Shown here in pieces: positions 1 through 9,653 of a stretch of DNA of 64,000 nucleotides. A model generated the notes under the pieces. It was not told the origin of the DNA. It worked only from the letters and a program-made list of their open reading frames with translations, and made no database searches. The first letter of the stretch is position 1. Each line of letters starts with the position of its first letter. Location: positions 62,001-126,000 of the forward strand of contig NZ_JAEAGR010000002.1 of NCBI RefSeq assembly GCF_015999265.1, given 5' to 3'. The position numbers and the translations under genes are program-made. This DNA comes from Mobilitalea sibirica (GTDB lineage Bacteria; Bacillota; Clostridia; Lachnospirales; Lachnospiraceae).

Positions 1-1712
1 GTTATATTTTCAGGGGAAAGGTAATCCGTAAGAACGGTGTTCTGGTTATGGAACAACCCGGTATTTATCAGAAAGAGACCTATTATAAATTACTGAAGGT
101 TCTGCAGCCGATCTATCCTTTGACGGAAGGAATTACAAACAAACTAATTTCAAAGGCCATGAAAGAGATACATAAGAATTTGGAATTTGCGAAAGATTAT
201 ATTCCGAAGGCTGTTATAAAAGAAAATGCTCTTATGGACCGAACGAAAGCATTAAAGGAGATACATTTTCCAAAAGATAAGGAAACCATGGCAAGGGCAA
301 GACACCGGCTGGTATTTGATGAGTTTTTTTTATATTCCTTAGCGCTTCGAAGGCTACGGGATAATAAAGTGATAAATAAATCCGATTTTAACCTGAGAGA
401 GCGTGAGGAATGCGAACAACTAATTGAAGGCTTACCGTTTCCTTTAACCAAGGCGCAGATAAGGGTATGGGTGGAGATTAAAAAGGATTTGGCAGGAGAA
501 TACGTTATGAATCGATTGATTCAAGGGGATGTAGGCTCGGGAAAAACAATTCTAGCGATTCTTACTCTATTGATGGCAGTAAAAAACGGTTATCAGGCCA
601 GCTTAATGGTTCCGACCGAAGTTCTGGCAAAGCAGCATGAGAAGTCCTTAAGGTCAATGCTTGAGCAGTTTGGAGTATCCATATGTCTTCTTGTAGGTTC
701 CATGACAGCAAAGGAGAAACGGGAGGCTTATGATCGGATTAAAAATCATAAGGCGGATATTATTGTAGGTACCCATGCCTTAATTCAGGAGAAGGTAGAG
801 TATGATAATCTGGCCTTGGTAATTACCGATGAACAGCATCGTTTTGGAGTCAAGCAGAGGGAAGCATTGATGTCCAAGGGGAGTAAGCCCCATGTACTGG
901 TTATGAGTGCAACTCCGATACCCAGGACCCTGGCAATCATTTTATATGGAGATCTTGATATATCAATTGTAGACGAGCTTCCGGCAAAGAGACTCCCGAT
1001 CAAAAATACAGTAGTTGATACTAATTACAGGACCAGTGCATACCGATTTATTGATAAGCAGGTAGCAGAGGGAAGACAGGCGTATGTTATCTGTCCTATG
1101 GTTGAAGAAAGTGAAGCAATCGAAGCGGAAAATGTTATAGAATATACAGAGCGACTTAAAGAAGTATTAGCAGCCCATGTTTCGGTGGAGTACCTTCATG
1201 GTAAGATGAAACCGAAGGAAAAGAATGAAGTGATGGAGCGTTTTGCTAAAGGGGATATCCATGTTCTGGTGTCCACAACCGTAGTGGAGGTTGGGGTGAA
1301 TGTTCCCAACGCAACCGTTATGATGGTGGAAAATGCGGAACGTTTTGGATTGGCTCAGCTTCATCAGTTGCGTGGTCGTGTGGGTCGTGGTGAGCATCAG
1401 TCTTATTGCATCTTTGTTTGCGGCAGTAACAGCAGAGAGGCAAGGGAGCGTCTGGAGATATTAAATAAATCCAACGACGGCTTTTTCATAGCGGGAGAAG
1501 ACCTAAAGCTTCGTGGACCCGGAGATATGTTTGGCATTAGACAGAGTGGGGCAATGGAATTTAAGATGGGTGATGTATTTAATGATGCGAAGGTTTTGAA
1601 GCAAGCCAGTGATGCTGTAAAGAACTTAAAGAATATGGAAGTGAATGCTATCTTTGAGGCAAATCCACAGCTTGAAGATAAGATATTAAACCGGAATACC
1701 GGTACTCTGTAA
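1..1712 (+). CDS. recG: ATP-dependent DNA helicase RecG (5' end outside window)
   Basis: RecG remodels stalled replication forks and Holliday junctions. The frame is open from base 3, and the residues before the first in-window Met (base 48) read as normal RecG sequence, so the start lies upstream of the window. The visible part holds the end of the wedge/linker region and both helicase lobes: Walker A GDVGSGKT (about base 526), the DEQH box followed by RFGVKQR (about base 829), motif III SATPIPRTL, and the late motifs LHGKMKP, VEVGVNVPNA and QLRGRVGRG. The C-terminal RecG segment with LKLRGPGDMFGIRQSG is intact. About 570 of the usual 680 residues are present. Family assignment is secure. 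A weak promoter-like sequence follows the stop, so the next gene may be separately transcribed. Confidence 0.96.
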   Translation, partial: YIFRGKVIRKNGVLVMEQPGIYQKETYYKLLKVLQPIYPLTEGITNKLISKAMKEIHKNLEFAKDYIPKAVIKENALMDRTKALKEIHFPKDKETMARARHRLVFDEFFLYSLALRRLRDNKVINKSDFNLREREECEQLIEGLPFPLTKAQIRVWVEIKKDLAGEYVMNRLIQGDVGSGKTILAILTLLMAVKNGYQASLMVPTEVLAKQHEKSLRSMLEQFGVSICLLVGSMTAKEKREAYDRIKNHKADIIVGTHALIQEKVEYDNLALVITDEQHRFGVKQREALMSKGSKPHVLVMSATPIPRTLAIILYGDLDISIVDELPAKRLPIKNTVVDTNYRTSAYRFIDKQVAEGRQAYVICPMVEESEAIEAENVIEYTERLKEVLAAHVSVEYLHGKMKPKEKNEVMERFAKGDIHVLVSTTVVEVGVNVPNATVMMVENAERFGLAQLHQLRGRVGRGEHQSYCIFVCGSNSREARERLEILNKSNDGFFIAGEDLKLRGPGDMFGIRQSGAMEFKMGDVFNDAKVLKQASDAVKNLKNMEVNAIFEANPQLEDKILNRNTGTL

Positions 1713-1723
1713 CACGAAATGAA

Positions 1724-1753
1724 TTGACTTTTTTGGTACAAGTGCACTATAAA
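1724..1753 (+). promoter_or_regulatory. possible sigma-A promoter for glycan cluster
   Basis: TTGACT (1724-1729) and TATAAA (1748-1753) are separated by 18 bp in the gap after recG. They could start transcription of the glycosyltransferase cluster, with a leader of about 150 bases. Seen by eye only, and spacing is one base longer than ideal. Confidence 0.35.
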
Positions 1754-1910
1754 ATGAATAATGACCTATTAATTAATCAGACAAGGCTATTATTTAAATG
1801 ACGTATAAAGATTAGGATGACTTAGTGTCAGATATATATTATAAGCTTTTTATTTGCCAATATTTATAGTATAATCAATGCAAAAGCCTATGTGAATAAA
1901 AGAGGTGTCT

Positions 1911-2891
1911 ATGGCGACGAATGAGAATGCAATAACACATGACAGAACGGCTACATCGAAATTATCTGTGGTTATCCCTGTTTATCAGGAAGGTAGCCAT
2001 ATTCGCAGTTCAATTGGAGTGATTGAGGCTGTATTAACCGATAATAAAATCTTATATGAGTTTATTCTGGTAGATGACGGTTCTAGAGATAATACCTGGC
2101 AGGAGCTGAAGATCCTTGCACAAACGAACAAAAACATAACCGCCATTCGTTTAAGTAGAAATTTTGGTAAAGAGTCTGCACTTTGCGCAGGGCTTGAATA
2201 TGCAGACGGAGATATGATTTTAGTTATGGATTCTGATTTACAGCATCCTCCCTCCTTAATTCCCGAGATGGTTACTGCCTGGAGAGAGGAAGGATATGAT
2301 GTAATTGAAGGAATTAAAAATACAAGAGGTCGGGAAAATCCTATCTATAAGGCTTGTGCGAAGTTCTTCTATTATATCATATATAAAACGTCAGATATTG
2401 ATCTTGGACAGGCGTCTGACTATAAATTAATGGACCGCAAGGTAGTAGAAGCATGGAAGGAGATGCAGGAACGGGCGATTTTCTTTCGTGGAATGTCAGC
2501 CTGGCTTGGATTTGAACGAAAACAAATCGGTTTTGACGTAGCAAAACGGGTAAACGGCTCTACAAAATGGTCCTTATTTCGTTTGGTACGTCTGGCTGCC
2601 AATGCCATAACCTCCTATACTTCAGTTCCCTTACATTGTATTACGGTTCTTGGAATCCTTATGTTTATCGGAACCATTGTATTGGGAGTACAAACCCTTA
2701 TTATGAAATTTTCAGGAAGGGCAATGGATGGATTTACAACGGTTATTTTGTTGCAGCTTTTAATCGGAAGTTCAATTATGATCAGCCTAGGTATGATTGG
2801 AATTTATCTTACAAAAATATATAAAGAAGTAAAAGCAAGACCCAGATATTTAATATCAAAATGCATTAAGGGCGGTGATAAGAAATGTTAG
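1911..2891 (+). CDS. family 2 glycosyltransferase, GtrB/DPM1-like, membrane-anchored
   Basis: This protein of about 326 residues probably transfers a sugar from a nucleotide sugar to polyprenyl phosphate at the inner face of the membrane, as GtrB/DPM1-like enzymes do. The GT-A domain shows VVIPVYQEG near the N terminus, the DDGS motif and the metal-binding MDSDLQHPPSL motif. Two hydrophobic segments follow near the C terminus, the usual GtrB layout. ATG at 1911 is preferred: AGAGG lies five bases upstream, whereas the GTG at 1905 overlaps that ribosome site. Its last bases overlap the next gene by 7 bp, indicating co-translation with the GT-C-like protein, which may use the lipid-linked sugar made here. 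The sugar cannot be read from sequence. Confidence 0.85.
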   Translation: MATNENAITHDRTATSKLSVVIPVYQEGSHIRSSIGVIEAVLTDNKILYEFILVDDGSRDNTWQELKILAQTNKNITAIRLSRNFGKESALCAGLEYADGDMILVMDSDLQHPPSLIPEMVTAWREEGYDVIEGIKNTRGRENPIYKACAKFFYYIIYKTSDIDLGQASDYKLMDRKVVEAWKEMQERAIFFRGMSAWLGFERKQIGFDVAKRVNGSTKWSLFRLVRLAANAITSYTSVPLHCITVLGILMFIGTIVLGVQTLIMKFSGRAMDGFTTVILLQLLIGSSIMISLGMIGIYLTKIYKEVKARPRYLISKCIKGGDKKC

Positions 2892-4984
2892 GACTTTTAT
2901 ATCTTCTCCTATGCTTTACTACAGGATGGGTAATCTGTTCCTTTGCATTCCCGGGACTGATCGATATAACTAAGATTTCCTATGATAAAAGAAAGATATC
3001 CTTTAGTCCTTATCTTTTGGTTTTACCGATTTGGTTTATCATTGGTGTATTGGCATTAACCTGGCCCGTATATCTAATTGCTACATTATTCTCAGGTTCA
3101 CAAGTTGCGTTGGCCTTTGCTAATGCAATAGTTATGCCGATGGCTTTGGCAGGGTCTGTTTTAGTTTTATATAGAAGGCATTTTAAGCAAAAACAACTGC
3201 CTACACCCTTTTTTTGTGAAGACAGTAAAATCATTCGTTTGGAGGTCTTTTTGGTTGCTGGGGTTACCCTGCTGGCAGGTACACTGATGTGGATGACCTT
3301 TTACGTGGCAGGAAGTAACTTATATGTGGGTGTATCGGTATTTAGCGACTTCTCACCGCACATAGGAATGATCCGATCCTTCTCCTATGGTAATAATTTT
3401 CCTACGGCATATTCCCACTTTGCCGGAGAGGATATTAAATATCATTTTATGTTTCAGTTCTTGGTAGGTAATCTGGAGTTTTTAGGTTTACGCCTTGATT
3501 ATGCCTTTAATATTCCGAGTATTTTAAGCTTTGTTAGTGCATTCTTATTGTTATATCTGTTAGCTGTTAAAATATCCGGAAAACCGACAATTGGAGTGCT
3601 TTCCTGTTTGTTTTTTGCATTCCGAAGCTCCAAATCGCTTTTTACTTATTTGGCAGATATGCCCAAAGGATCGAATATAATTCGTGAGCTATCTGAAAAT
3701 ACATCCTTTATTGGCGATACACCCAATGAAAACTGGGGCTTATGGAACTTAAATGTCTATGCAAACCAAAGACATCTGGCCTTTGGTCTTGCAGTGATTT
3801 TTTTCGTGATTATAATGTTTTTACCGCATTTGTATGCAATGTATGAGGAATTAAGGAGGAAAAGCTTTGAGTATTCCATCCGCAGTATAAATAAGGGCAT
3901 AACAACGAAAGGCTTAGCTAGAATTTTAGAGTATCCTTTGGTATATTATCTGAAAGCTTTATTTTTTACAAAAGAGGCATGGTTGGTTAAGGATTATAAA
4001 TTGTCAGTTGCATCCGGCATCTTGCTTGGAAGCTTATCCTTTTTTCATGGGGCAGCAGTAATCGGTTGTTTATTAATCTTATTCGTGACAGCTATTCTAT
4101 CCAAAAGAAGACTGGAGCTATTGATTACCGCTGTTATTGCTGTGGTATTAACGGTCTTACAAACCCGGTTTTTTATTGAGGGTTCAGCGGTTAAACCGGA
4201 ATATTACTTTGGATTTATCGCAGATAATAAGACGGTTTTCGGGGTTTTATCTTACCTGGATAAGCTACTCGGAATTCTTCCATGGGTGTTAATTGTAGCC
4301 TTTTGCTTTGAGAAATGGATACGTAGATATCTTATATTGGCATTTATGATACCTTTGATTTTTTCCTTTACCGTATCTCTAACTGTTGATGTAACGGTAA
4401 ATCATAAGTATATTATGATGAGCTGTATCTTATTAGGTATTATTGCGGCTACATTCATTGGACGATTATTCGAGAAAAAGGATGTTCTTTTGAAAGCTTT
4501 GGGTATTTTATTAATAATCGCACTTACAGCTACGGGGCTTTATGATTACTCTACGGTAATTCGTAAGAATAGGTTGGAAAACCCTATCATACTGGATATG
4601 AATTCTCCACTGACTGAGTGGGTAATAGAAAAGAGTGATGCCAAAGATATATTCTTAACCTCTAATTATTCAATAAACCAGTTTGTACTGGGGGGAGCTA
4701 TGCTTTATCAGGGTCACCAATATTACGCCTGGTCCGCAGGTTACGATACCAATTATCGTGATATTATGGTACGAAGAATGTATGAGGCTGATACACCACA
4801 GCAGCTGGAGGAATTGGTCAAAAAAAATAACATTCGTTTTATTGTAATTGATCGGGATAACAGGGAAAGCCTCGAGTATAGCTTGAATGAAAAAAACATC
4901 CGTAATACGTATCAAACTGTATATGAAGAAGGAGACGGAGAATGGAAAATATCCATTTTTGATACGAAGCTACCTGTATCTTAG
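2885..4984 (+). CDS. large polytopic membrane protein, probable GT-C-type glycosyltransferase
   Basis: A 699-residue protein with about 12 hydrophobic segments followed by a soluble C-terminal domain of roughly 120 residues. The arrangement matches lipid-sugar-dependent GT-C glycosyltransferases. After the second or third segment an extracellular loop contains acidic and aromatic residues (FSDFSPHIG, HFAGEDIKYHFMFQF), the place where GT-C enzymes carry their catalytic acid. The soluble tail (QLEELVKKNNIRFIVID) resembles in position and character the tail of the second large membrane protein of this cluster (7203-9578). It overlaps the upstream glycosyltransferase by 7 bp. I do not recognise a specific family, and transfer of a lipid-linked sugar to an envelope polymer is inferred from topology and context. 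Confidence 0.65.
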   Translation: MLGLLYLLLCFTTGWVICSFAFPGLIDITKISYDKRKISFSPYLLVLPIWFIIGVLALTWPVYLIATLFSGSQVALAFANAIVMPMALAGSVLVLYRRHFKQKQLPTPFFCEDSKIIRLEVFLVAGVTLLAGTLMWMTFYVAGSNLYVGVSVFSDFSPHIGMIRSFSYGNNFPTAYSHFAGEDIKYHFMFQFLVGNLEFLGLRLDYAFNIPSILSFVSAFLLLYLLAVKISGKPTIGVLSCLFFAFRSSKSLFTYLADMPKGSNIIRELSENTSFIGDTPNENWGLWNLNVYANQRHLAFGLAVIFFVIIMFLPHLYAMYEELRRKSFEYSIRSINKGITTKGLARILEYPLVYYLKALFFTKEAWLVKDYKLSVASGILLGSLSFFHGAAVIGCLLILFVTAILSKRRLELLITAVIAVVLTVLQTRFFIEGSAVKPEYYFGFIADNKTVFGVLSYLDKLLGILPWVLIVAFCFEKWIRRYLILAFMIPLIFSFTVSLTVDVTVNHKYIMMSCILLGIIAATFIGRLFEKKDVLLKALGILLIIALTATGLYDYSTVIRKNRLENPIILDMNSPLTEWVIEKSDAKDIFLTSNYSINQFVLGGAMLYQGHQYYAWSAGYDTNYRDIMVRRMYEADTPQQLEELVKKNNIRFIVIDRDNRESLEYSLNEKNIRNTYQTVYEEGDGEWKISIFDTKLPVS

Positions 4985-5265
4985 TTGGTTTAAAATAATT
5001 GATAAGAGTATTTTTTATAAACGTCATATAGAATAGACCACTTGAAACGGTATTTAAGCATATATGTTGACTGTAAAGCTAAGAGTTCTAGGCAGGATGA
5101 AGATGAAGTAAGAGTTTACATAATGTTTTCAATACATTATTAACTAATATAAGAAAAGAGTCATTGTGTAAAGTATGAATGCACTTATAAAGTAATGTAA
5201 CGAAAAACTTTAACTCGCAGTGACTGTGCAATGGATTTAATCATATAAAGAAGAGGAGAAGGCGA

Positions 5266-6363
5266 ATGAATTATAAATATGTTGTAGTCGGTGCCGGACT
5301 TGCAGGCTTAACAATGGCAGAAAGAATAGCGAATGTATTGGATGAAAAGGTACTGGTAATTGAAAAGAGGAATCATATCGGAGGTAATATTTATGATTCC
5401 TATAATGAGGATGGTATCTTAATTCATAACTATGGACCTCATATATTCCATACCAATGACCGTGAAGTTTATCAATATCTTTCTAATTATACAAAATGGA
5501 ACGATTATTGGCATAGGGTTCTTACCTATGTGGACGGTAACCTGATTCCCATGCCGATAACCGTAGAAACGATTAATAAATTGTATAACTTGAATTTAAG
5601 TTGCTTTGAGGTAGAGGATTTTTTGAAAAAACAGGCTATAGAGATAGCAGATATTAAAACCAGCAAAGATGTTGCCCTTAGTAAAGTAGGACTAGATATT
5701 TATGAGAAGATTTTTGAGACCTATACGATGAAACAATGGGGAATTGATCCAGAGGAACTGGATACTTCAGTTATTTCAAGAATTCCAATCCGTCTAAATC
5801 GAGACACCCGTTATTTTAATGATAAATATCAGGGACTGCCAACCCATGGTTATACCAAGTTATGTGAGAAAATGATTGCGAATAAAAATATCAAGATTTT
5901 ATTAAATACGGACTATAAGGAAATCATTGATGATATTAAGTATGAGACCTTAATCTATACCGGTCCTACGGATTATTTTTATAATTATAAATACGGAAAG
6001 CTTGCTTATCGTACTCTTAACTTCGTATTTGAAACCTACGATAAGGAAGAGTTTCAGGAAGCTCCTGTTGTAAATTATCCGAATGATTTTGATTATACCA
6101 GAATTACGGAATTTAAGAAGCTGTCCTGGCAGGATCATAAAAAGACAACAATATGCAAAGAATTTCCAGGCTCTGAAGGTGAACCCTATTATCCGTTCCC
6201 GACAAAAGAAAATAAAGCCCAGTTTGCTCTTTATGAAGAGGATATGAAGAAAGAAGAAAATATCATATTCATTGGGCGTTTATCAGAATACCGTTATTAT
6301 AATATGGATGCTGTTGTTAGAAGAGCTCTTGATACCTTTGAAGAAAGAATAAACAATAAATAA
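5266..6363 (+). CDS. glf: UDP-galactopyranose mutase
   Basis: Flavoenzyme interconverting UDP-galactopyranose and UDP-galactofuranose, the donor for galactofuranose-containing surface glycans. The 365-residue length is typical. The N-terminal dinucleotide-binding motif VVVGAGLAGL (Gly9, Gly11, Gly14) and the following EKRNHIGGN are clear. NYGPHIFHT is the family's conserved substrate/flavin-loop signature, and the C terminus carries IFIGRLSEYRYYNMD, the flavin-contacting GRL(A/S)xYxYYNMD motif. AGGAGAAGG precedes the ATG at a good distance. The upstream 280 bp contains no gene. Its presence strongly suggests that the surrounding glycosyltransferases build a galactofuranose-containing polymer. 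Confidence 0.95.
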   Translation: MNYKYVVVGAGLAGLTMAERIANVLDEKVLVIEKRNHIGGNIYDSYNEDGILIHNYGPHIFHTNDREVYQYLSNYTKWNDYWHRVLTYVDGNLIPMPITVETINKLYNLNLSCFEVEDFLKKQAIEIADIKTSKDVALSKVGLDIYEKIFETYTMKQWGIDPEELDTSVISRIPIRLNRDTRYFNDKYQGLPTHGYTKLCEKMIANKNIKILLNTDYKEIIDDIKYETLIYTGPTDYFYNYKYGKLAYRTLNFVFETYDKEEFQEAPVVNYPNDFDYTRITEFKKLSWQDHKKTTICKEFPGSEGEPYYPFPTKENKAQFALYEEDMKKEENIIFIGRLSEYRYYNMDAVVRRALDTFEERINNK

Positions 6364-6470
6364 GTTCAAATGAATTTTAAAAAAGCATGATTTGAGAAAT
6401 ATAATATAATGAAGGAAAGAACAATTAAGAGAGAAAAGCTTGAGATAAGGACAAAGGAGTCGGATAGGGA

Positions 6471-7178
6471 ATGGATAAATTATATATTGTAATTCCTGCT
6501 TACAATGAAGAGGAAAATATAAAAGCAGTCATTGATGATTGGTATCCCATTGTCGAGAAAATCGGCAATGGAAGTAAACTGGTCATTATTGATGACGGAA
6601 GTAAGGATTCTACTTACGAAATAATGAAACAATATGCAGAGAAGCTGGAGGCTTTTGAACCGGTTACAAAGCCGAATGGGGGACATGGTGCCACGATTTT
6701 ATATGGATATCATTATGCCATAGCGGCAGGAGCAGATTATATCTTTCAGACTGATTCTGATGGACAAACATTACCGGATGAATTCTGGCCCTTCTGGGAA
6801 CAAAGAAATGCATATGACATGGTGATCGGTCACAGAAAAGGTCGTCAGGATGGTCTTTCAAGAGTTTTTGTAACGAAGACATTGAAAATGGTATTGCGCC
6901 TTAGTTTTCATGTTAATGTTACCGATGCGAATACGCCATTTCGGTTAATGAAGGTGAATACATTGAAGGAACAGATTAAATTAATTCCGAAGGATTATAA
7001 TTTATCAAATGTTATTATCTCAGTTATCTATGCCAAGAAGAAGCTGTCGGTGAAATACCTTCCGGTAACGTTTCGTCCAAGGCAGGGAGGAGTCAATTCC
7101 ATCAATATGAAAAAGATCATAAAGATTGGAAAACAGGCTTATAAAGATTTTAGGAAGATAAACCAGTATATAAAATAA
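6471..7178 (+). CDS. family 2 glycosyltransferase, soluble, dolichol-phosphate-sugar synthase-like
   Basis: A 235-residue GT-A enzyme with YIVIPAYNEEENI at the N terminus, IIDDGSKD, and FQTDSDGQTLPDEF as metal-binding DxD. Unlike the glycosyltransferase at 1911-2891 it has no C-terminal membrane segments, so it is probably peripheral. Enzymes of this shape make polyprenyl-phosphate sugars from nucleotide sugars. The next gene, a 12-13-pass membrane protein, begins 24 bp after the stop and would be a natural user of its product. The cluster therefore contains two matched sets of one GT2 and one large membrane protein. Sugar specificity is unknown. Confidence 0.83.
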   Translation: MDKLYIVIPAYNEEENIKAVIDDWYPIVEKIGNGSKLVIIDDGSKDSTYEIMKQYAEKLEAFEPVTKPNGGHGATILYGYHYAIAAGADYIFQTDSDGQTLPDEFWPFWEQRNAYDMVIGHRKGRQDGLSRVFVTKTLKMVLRLSFHVNVTDANTPFRLMKVNTLKEQIKLIPKDYNLSNVIISVIYAKKKLSVKYLPVTFRPRQGGVNSINMKKIIKIGKQAYKDFRKINQYIK

Positions 7179-7202
7179 TATTTAGTTAAAGTGGGGAGAC
7201 TT

Positions 7203-9578
7203 ATGATTAAGAAATTTGTATACACTGTCATAGCGGTTATCCTGTTTGTTATGGGGAAGGATTTACTAGCTGCAGATTTTACTGCGTTTCTGCAATGGTG
7301 GTTCGTTATATTAGGTCTGGGGATTATCTTTCTTCCTCTGACTAACCTTATCTTTCAAACTTTTAGAGATAAAGGATATCTTTTCTCTAAAACAATTGGA
7401 ATTGCTGTAACCGGATATATCATGTGGTTGTTGGCGTCCCTGCGTTTGTTAAAGTTCACAACAGTTTCCTGTATCCTTGCTGTAGGTATCGGTTTGTTGC
7501 TTAATCTTTTACTGATTCTATATTATAGTAAGCTCTCCAAGAACAGGAATGATGTTAATCGACAATCGTTATTTGGATTTTGTAATATGAAAGTAATGGA
7601 TGAATATATCAAGGAGGAATTGCTGTTTTTTGCTCTTTTCCTTTTCTTTACCTATATTCGAGGCTTTAAGCCGGAAGCTTATGGTACGGAAAAATTCATG
7701 GATTACGGATTTATGACAACTATGATGCGAAGTGATTATATGCCTCCGCAAGATTTCTGGTTTTCCGGTACTCCTTTAAATTATTACTATGTTGGGCAGT
7801 TTCTGGCCACCTTTTTAACTAGAGTATCCTTTGTTGAAGTATCTCAAGGATATAATCTTATGCTTATGATGATTGGTGCTTTCGCCTTTGTCCTTCCCTT
7901 TTCCATCGTATATAATCTTATTCTTAAGTATTATCAGGGACAAAAAAGAGAAAGTCGGTTTGTTCCTCAGGCCTCAGGGTTACTTGCCGGATTAGGAGTC
8001 TGCATTGCCGGTAACATGCATTATCCGGTGTATAAGTGGTTTATCCCTGCTGTGCAATGGTTTTTGCATAGGGAGGTCAACGATTATTACTGGTTTCCCA
8101 ATGCGACAAGATATATTGGATATAACCCTGAAACGAGTGATAAAACAATTCACGAATTTCCTGCTTATTCTTTTGTATTAGGGGATTTGCATGCTCATGT
8201 AATTAATATTTTGTTTGTACTAACGGTATTAGGAATTTTACTGGCCTGGTTAAATACCAGAGAGGCAGTGAAAGATAAGGAGACAATTGTACTTAAGGAA
8301 GTAGCACTAAAGAAGGTAGTGCTGAAAGAAATATTACATCCAGCTATCATAATGATCGGCTTTTTCATTGGGCTGTTTCATACTACAAACTTTTGGGATT
8401 TTCCGATCTATTATGTTGTTTCCGGAGCAGTTATTCTATTTTCTAATATGGTTGTATATAATTTTAAAGGAAAAGCTTTTTTGGTAACGGCTATGCAGGG
8501 TGTCTTCGTGTTAGGCATGGGGCTATTAATAGCTCTTCCGTTTACCATAAATTTCAAACAGATAACCACCGGCATCAATTTGGCAGATGCGCATACACCT
8601 CTTTATCAGCTTTTAGTACTCTGGGGATTGCCAATTATTACAGTATTAGCTTTCCTTATCTTTCTTATTACAAACTCTGCAAAGAAAAGACAGATAAGTA
8701 ATAAGAACAATAGAAAAGCAAAAGCAAAAAGTAAATCAAAACATAGTAAGGATGAGGCGGCATTTGTGCAATTTATGAAGGAACTGTCAGATCCTGATCT
8801 GTATATTATAACCATAGGATTATGTGCTATCGGCTTAGTTTTATTGCCTGAAATTATGTATGTGGAAGATATCTATTCAGGTGATTACCGCAGGGCGAAT
8901 ACGATGTTTAAGCTGACTTACCAGGCATTTATCATGTTTGGGATATGCTTCGGATACATTTTGCCGCGGCTGTTACGTTTTGGCAGGACGAACAGACAAA
9001 AACTCATGGCAGGAATCAGTCTTGTTTTGGTTATAATGTCATTCTTTTATGTGGGTAATGCAGTAAAGGCATGGTATGGCAATATCTTTGATAAAAAGGG
9101 CTATGAGGGAATTGATGCAGCTGCCTTTATGAAGAAGGAAATGCCTGAGGATTATTATGCAACCAACTGGCTAAATCAGAACGTATCAGGAACTCCGGTG
9201 GTGCTGGAAGCCAACGGGGATAGCTACACGGATTACCAGAGAGTGTCTGTGATCACCGGGCTGCCTACGGTACTTGGATGGTATACCCATGAGAGGTTAT
9301 GGAAATCTGAACCGGGTAGAACGGATCGAGACGTTACGGATATTTTAAATGAAAGGGCAGGATATATTCAAACGATATATACTTCGGATAATGAAGAAGA
9401 AGTTAAGGCTCTCATTCAAAAATTTAATATATCTTATATTTATGTCGGTAAATTAGAGCAGGATAAATATGAAGCAGTAAACCATGGCTTATTAAAGAAA
9501 TTAGGTCAGATTGTTTATGAGGATAATGATTCAAAGGACAAATATTATGAGACTTACATTATAAAGATCGCATATTGA
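7203..9578 (+). CDS. DUF2298 (YYY) family membrane protein, putative GT-C glycosyltransferase
   Basis: A 791-residue polytopic protein with the family-defining YYY tripeptide in FWFSGTPLNYYYVGQF, and other DUF2298 features such as PAYSFVLGDLHAHV and YSGDYRRANTMFKLTYQ. Members are thought to be lipid-sugar-dependent glycosyltransferases, but to my knowledge no reaction is firmly established for clostridial ones. A long Lys/Ser/Asn-rich cytoplasmic linker lies at about residues 495-520. The last 170 residues form a soluble domain starting near ATNWLNQNVSGTPVV. ATG 7203 is chosen over GTG 7191 because GGGGAG (7193-7198) sits between them at correct spacing. It follows the small GT2 and precedes the L,D-transpeptidase. 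Confidence 0.8.
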   Translation: MIKKFVYTVIAVILFVMGKDLLAADFTAFLQWWFVILGLGIIFLPLTNLIFQTFRDKGYLFSKTIGIAVTGYIMWLLASLRLLKFTTVSCILAVGIGLLLNLLLILYYSKLSKNRNDVNRQSLFGFCNMKVMDEYIKEELLFFALFLFFTYIRGFKPEAYGTEKFMDYGFMTTMMRSDYMPPQDFWFSGTPLNYYYVGQFLATFLTRVSFVEVSQGYNLMLMMIGAFAFVLPFSIVYNLILKYYQGQKRESRFVPQASGLLAGLGVCIAGNMHYPVYKWFIPAVQWFLHREVNDYYWFPNATRYIGYNPETSDKTIHEFPAYSFVLGDLHAHVINILFVLTVLGILLAWLNTREAVKDKETIVLKEVALKKVVLKEILHPAIIMIGFFIGLFHTTNFWDFPIYYVVSGAVILFSNMVVYNFKGKAFLVTAMQGVFVLGMGLLIALPFTINFKQITTGINLADAHTPLYQLLVLWGLPIITVLAFLIFLITNSAKKRQISNKNNRKAKAKSKSKHSKDEAAFVQFMKELSDPDLYIITIGLCAIGLVLLPEIMYVEDIYSGDYRRANTMFKLTYQAFIMFGICFGYILPRLLRFGRTNRQKLMAGISLVLVIMSFFYVGNAVKAWYGNIFDKKGYEGIDAAAFMKKEMPEDYYATNWLNQNVSGTPVVLEANGDSYTDYQRVSVITGLPTVLGWYTHERLWKSEPGRTDRDVTDILNERAGYIQTIYTSDNEEEVKALIQKFNISYIYVGKLEQDKYEAVNHGLLKKLGQIVYEDNDSKDKYYETYIIKIAY

Positions 9579-9653
9579 CGATTAATAAGATGACTAAGCT
9601 ACTAGGGGAGGCGCGATGAGGCGAGATTATTGACTTAAGTTAAGGGGTGTAAG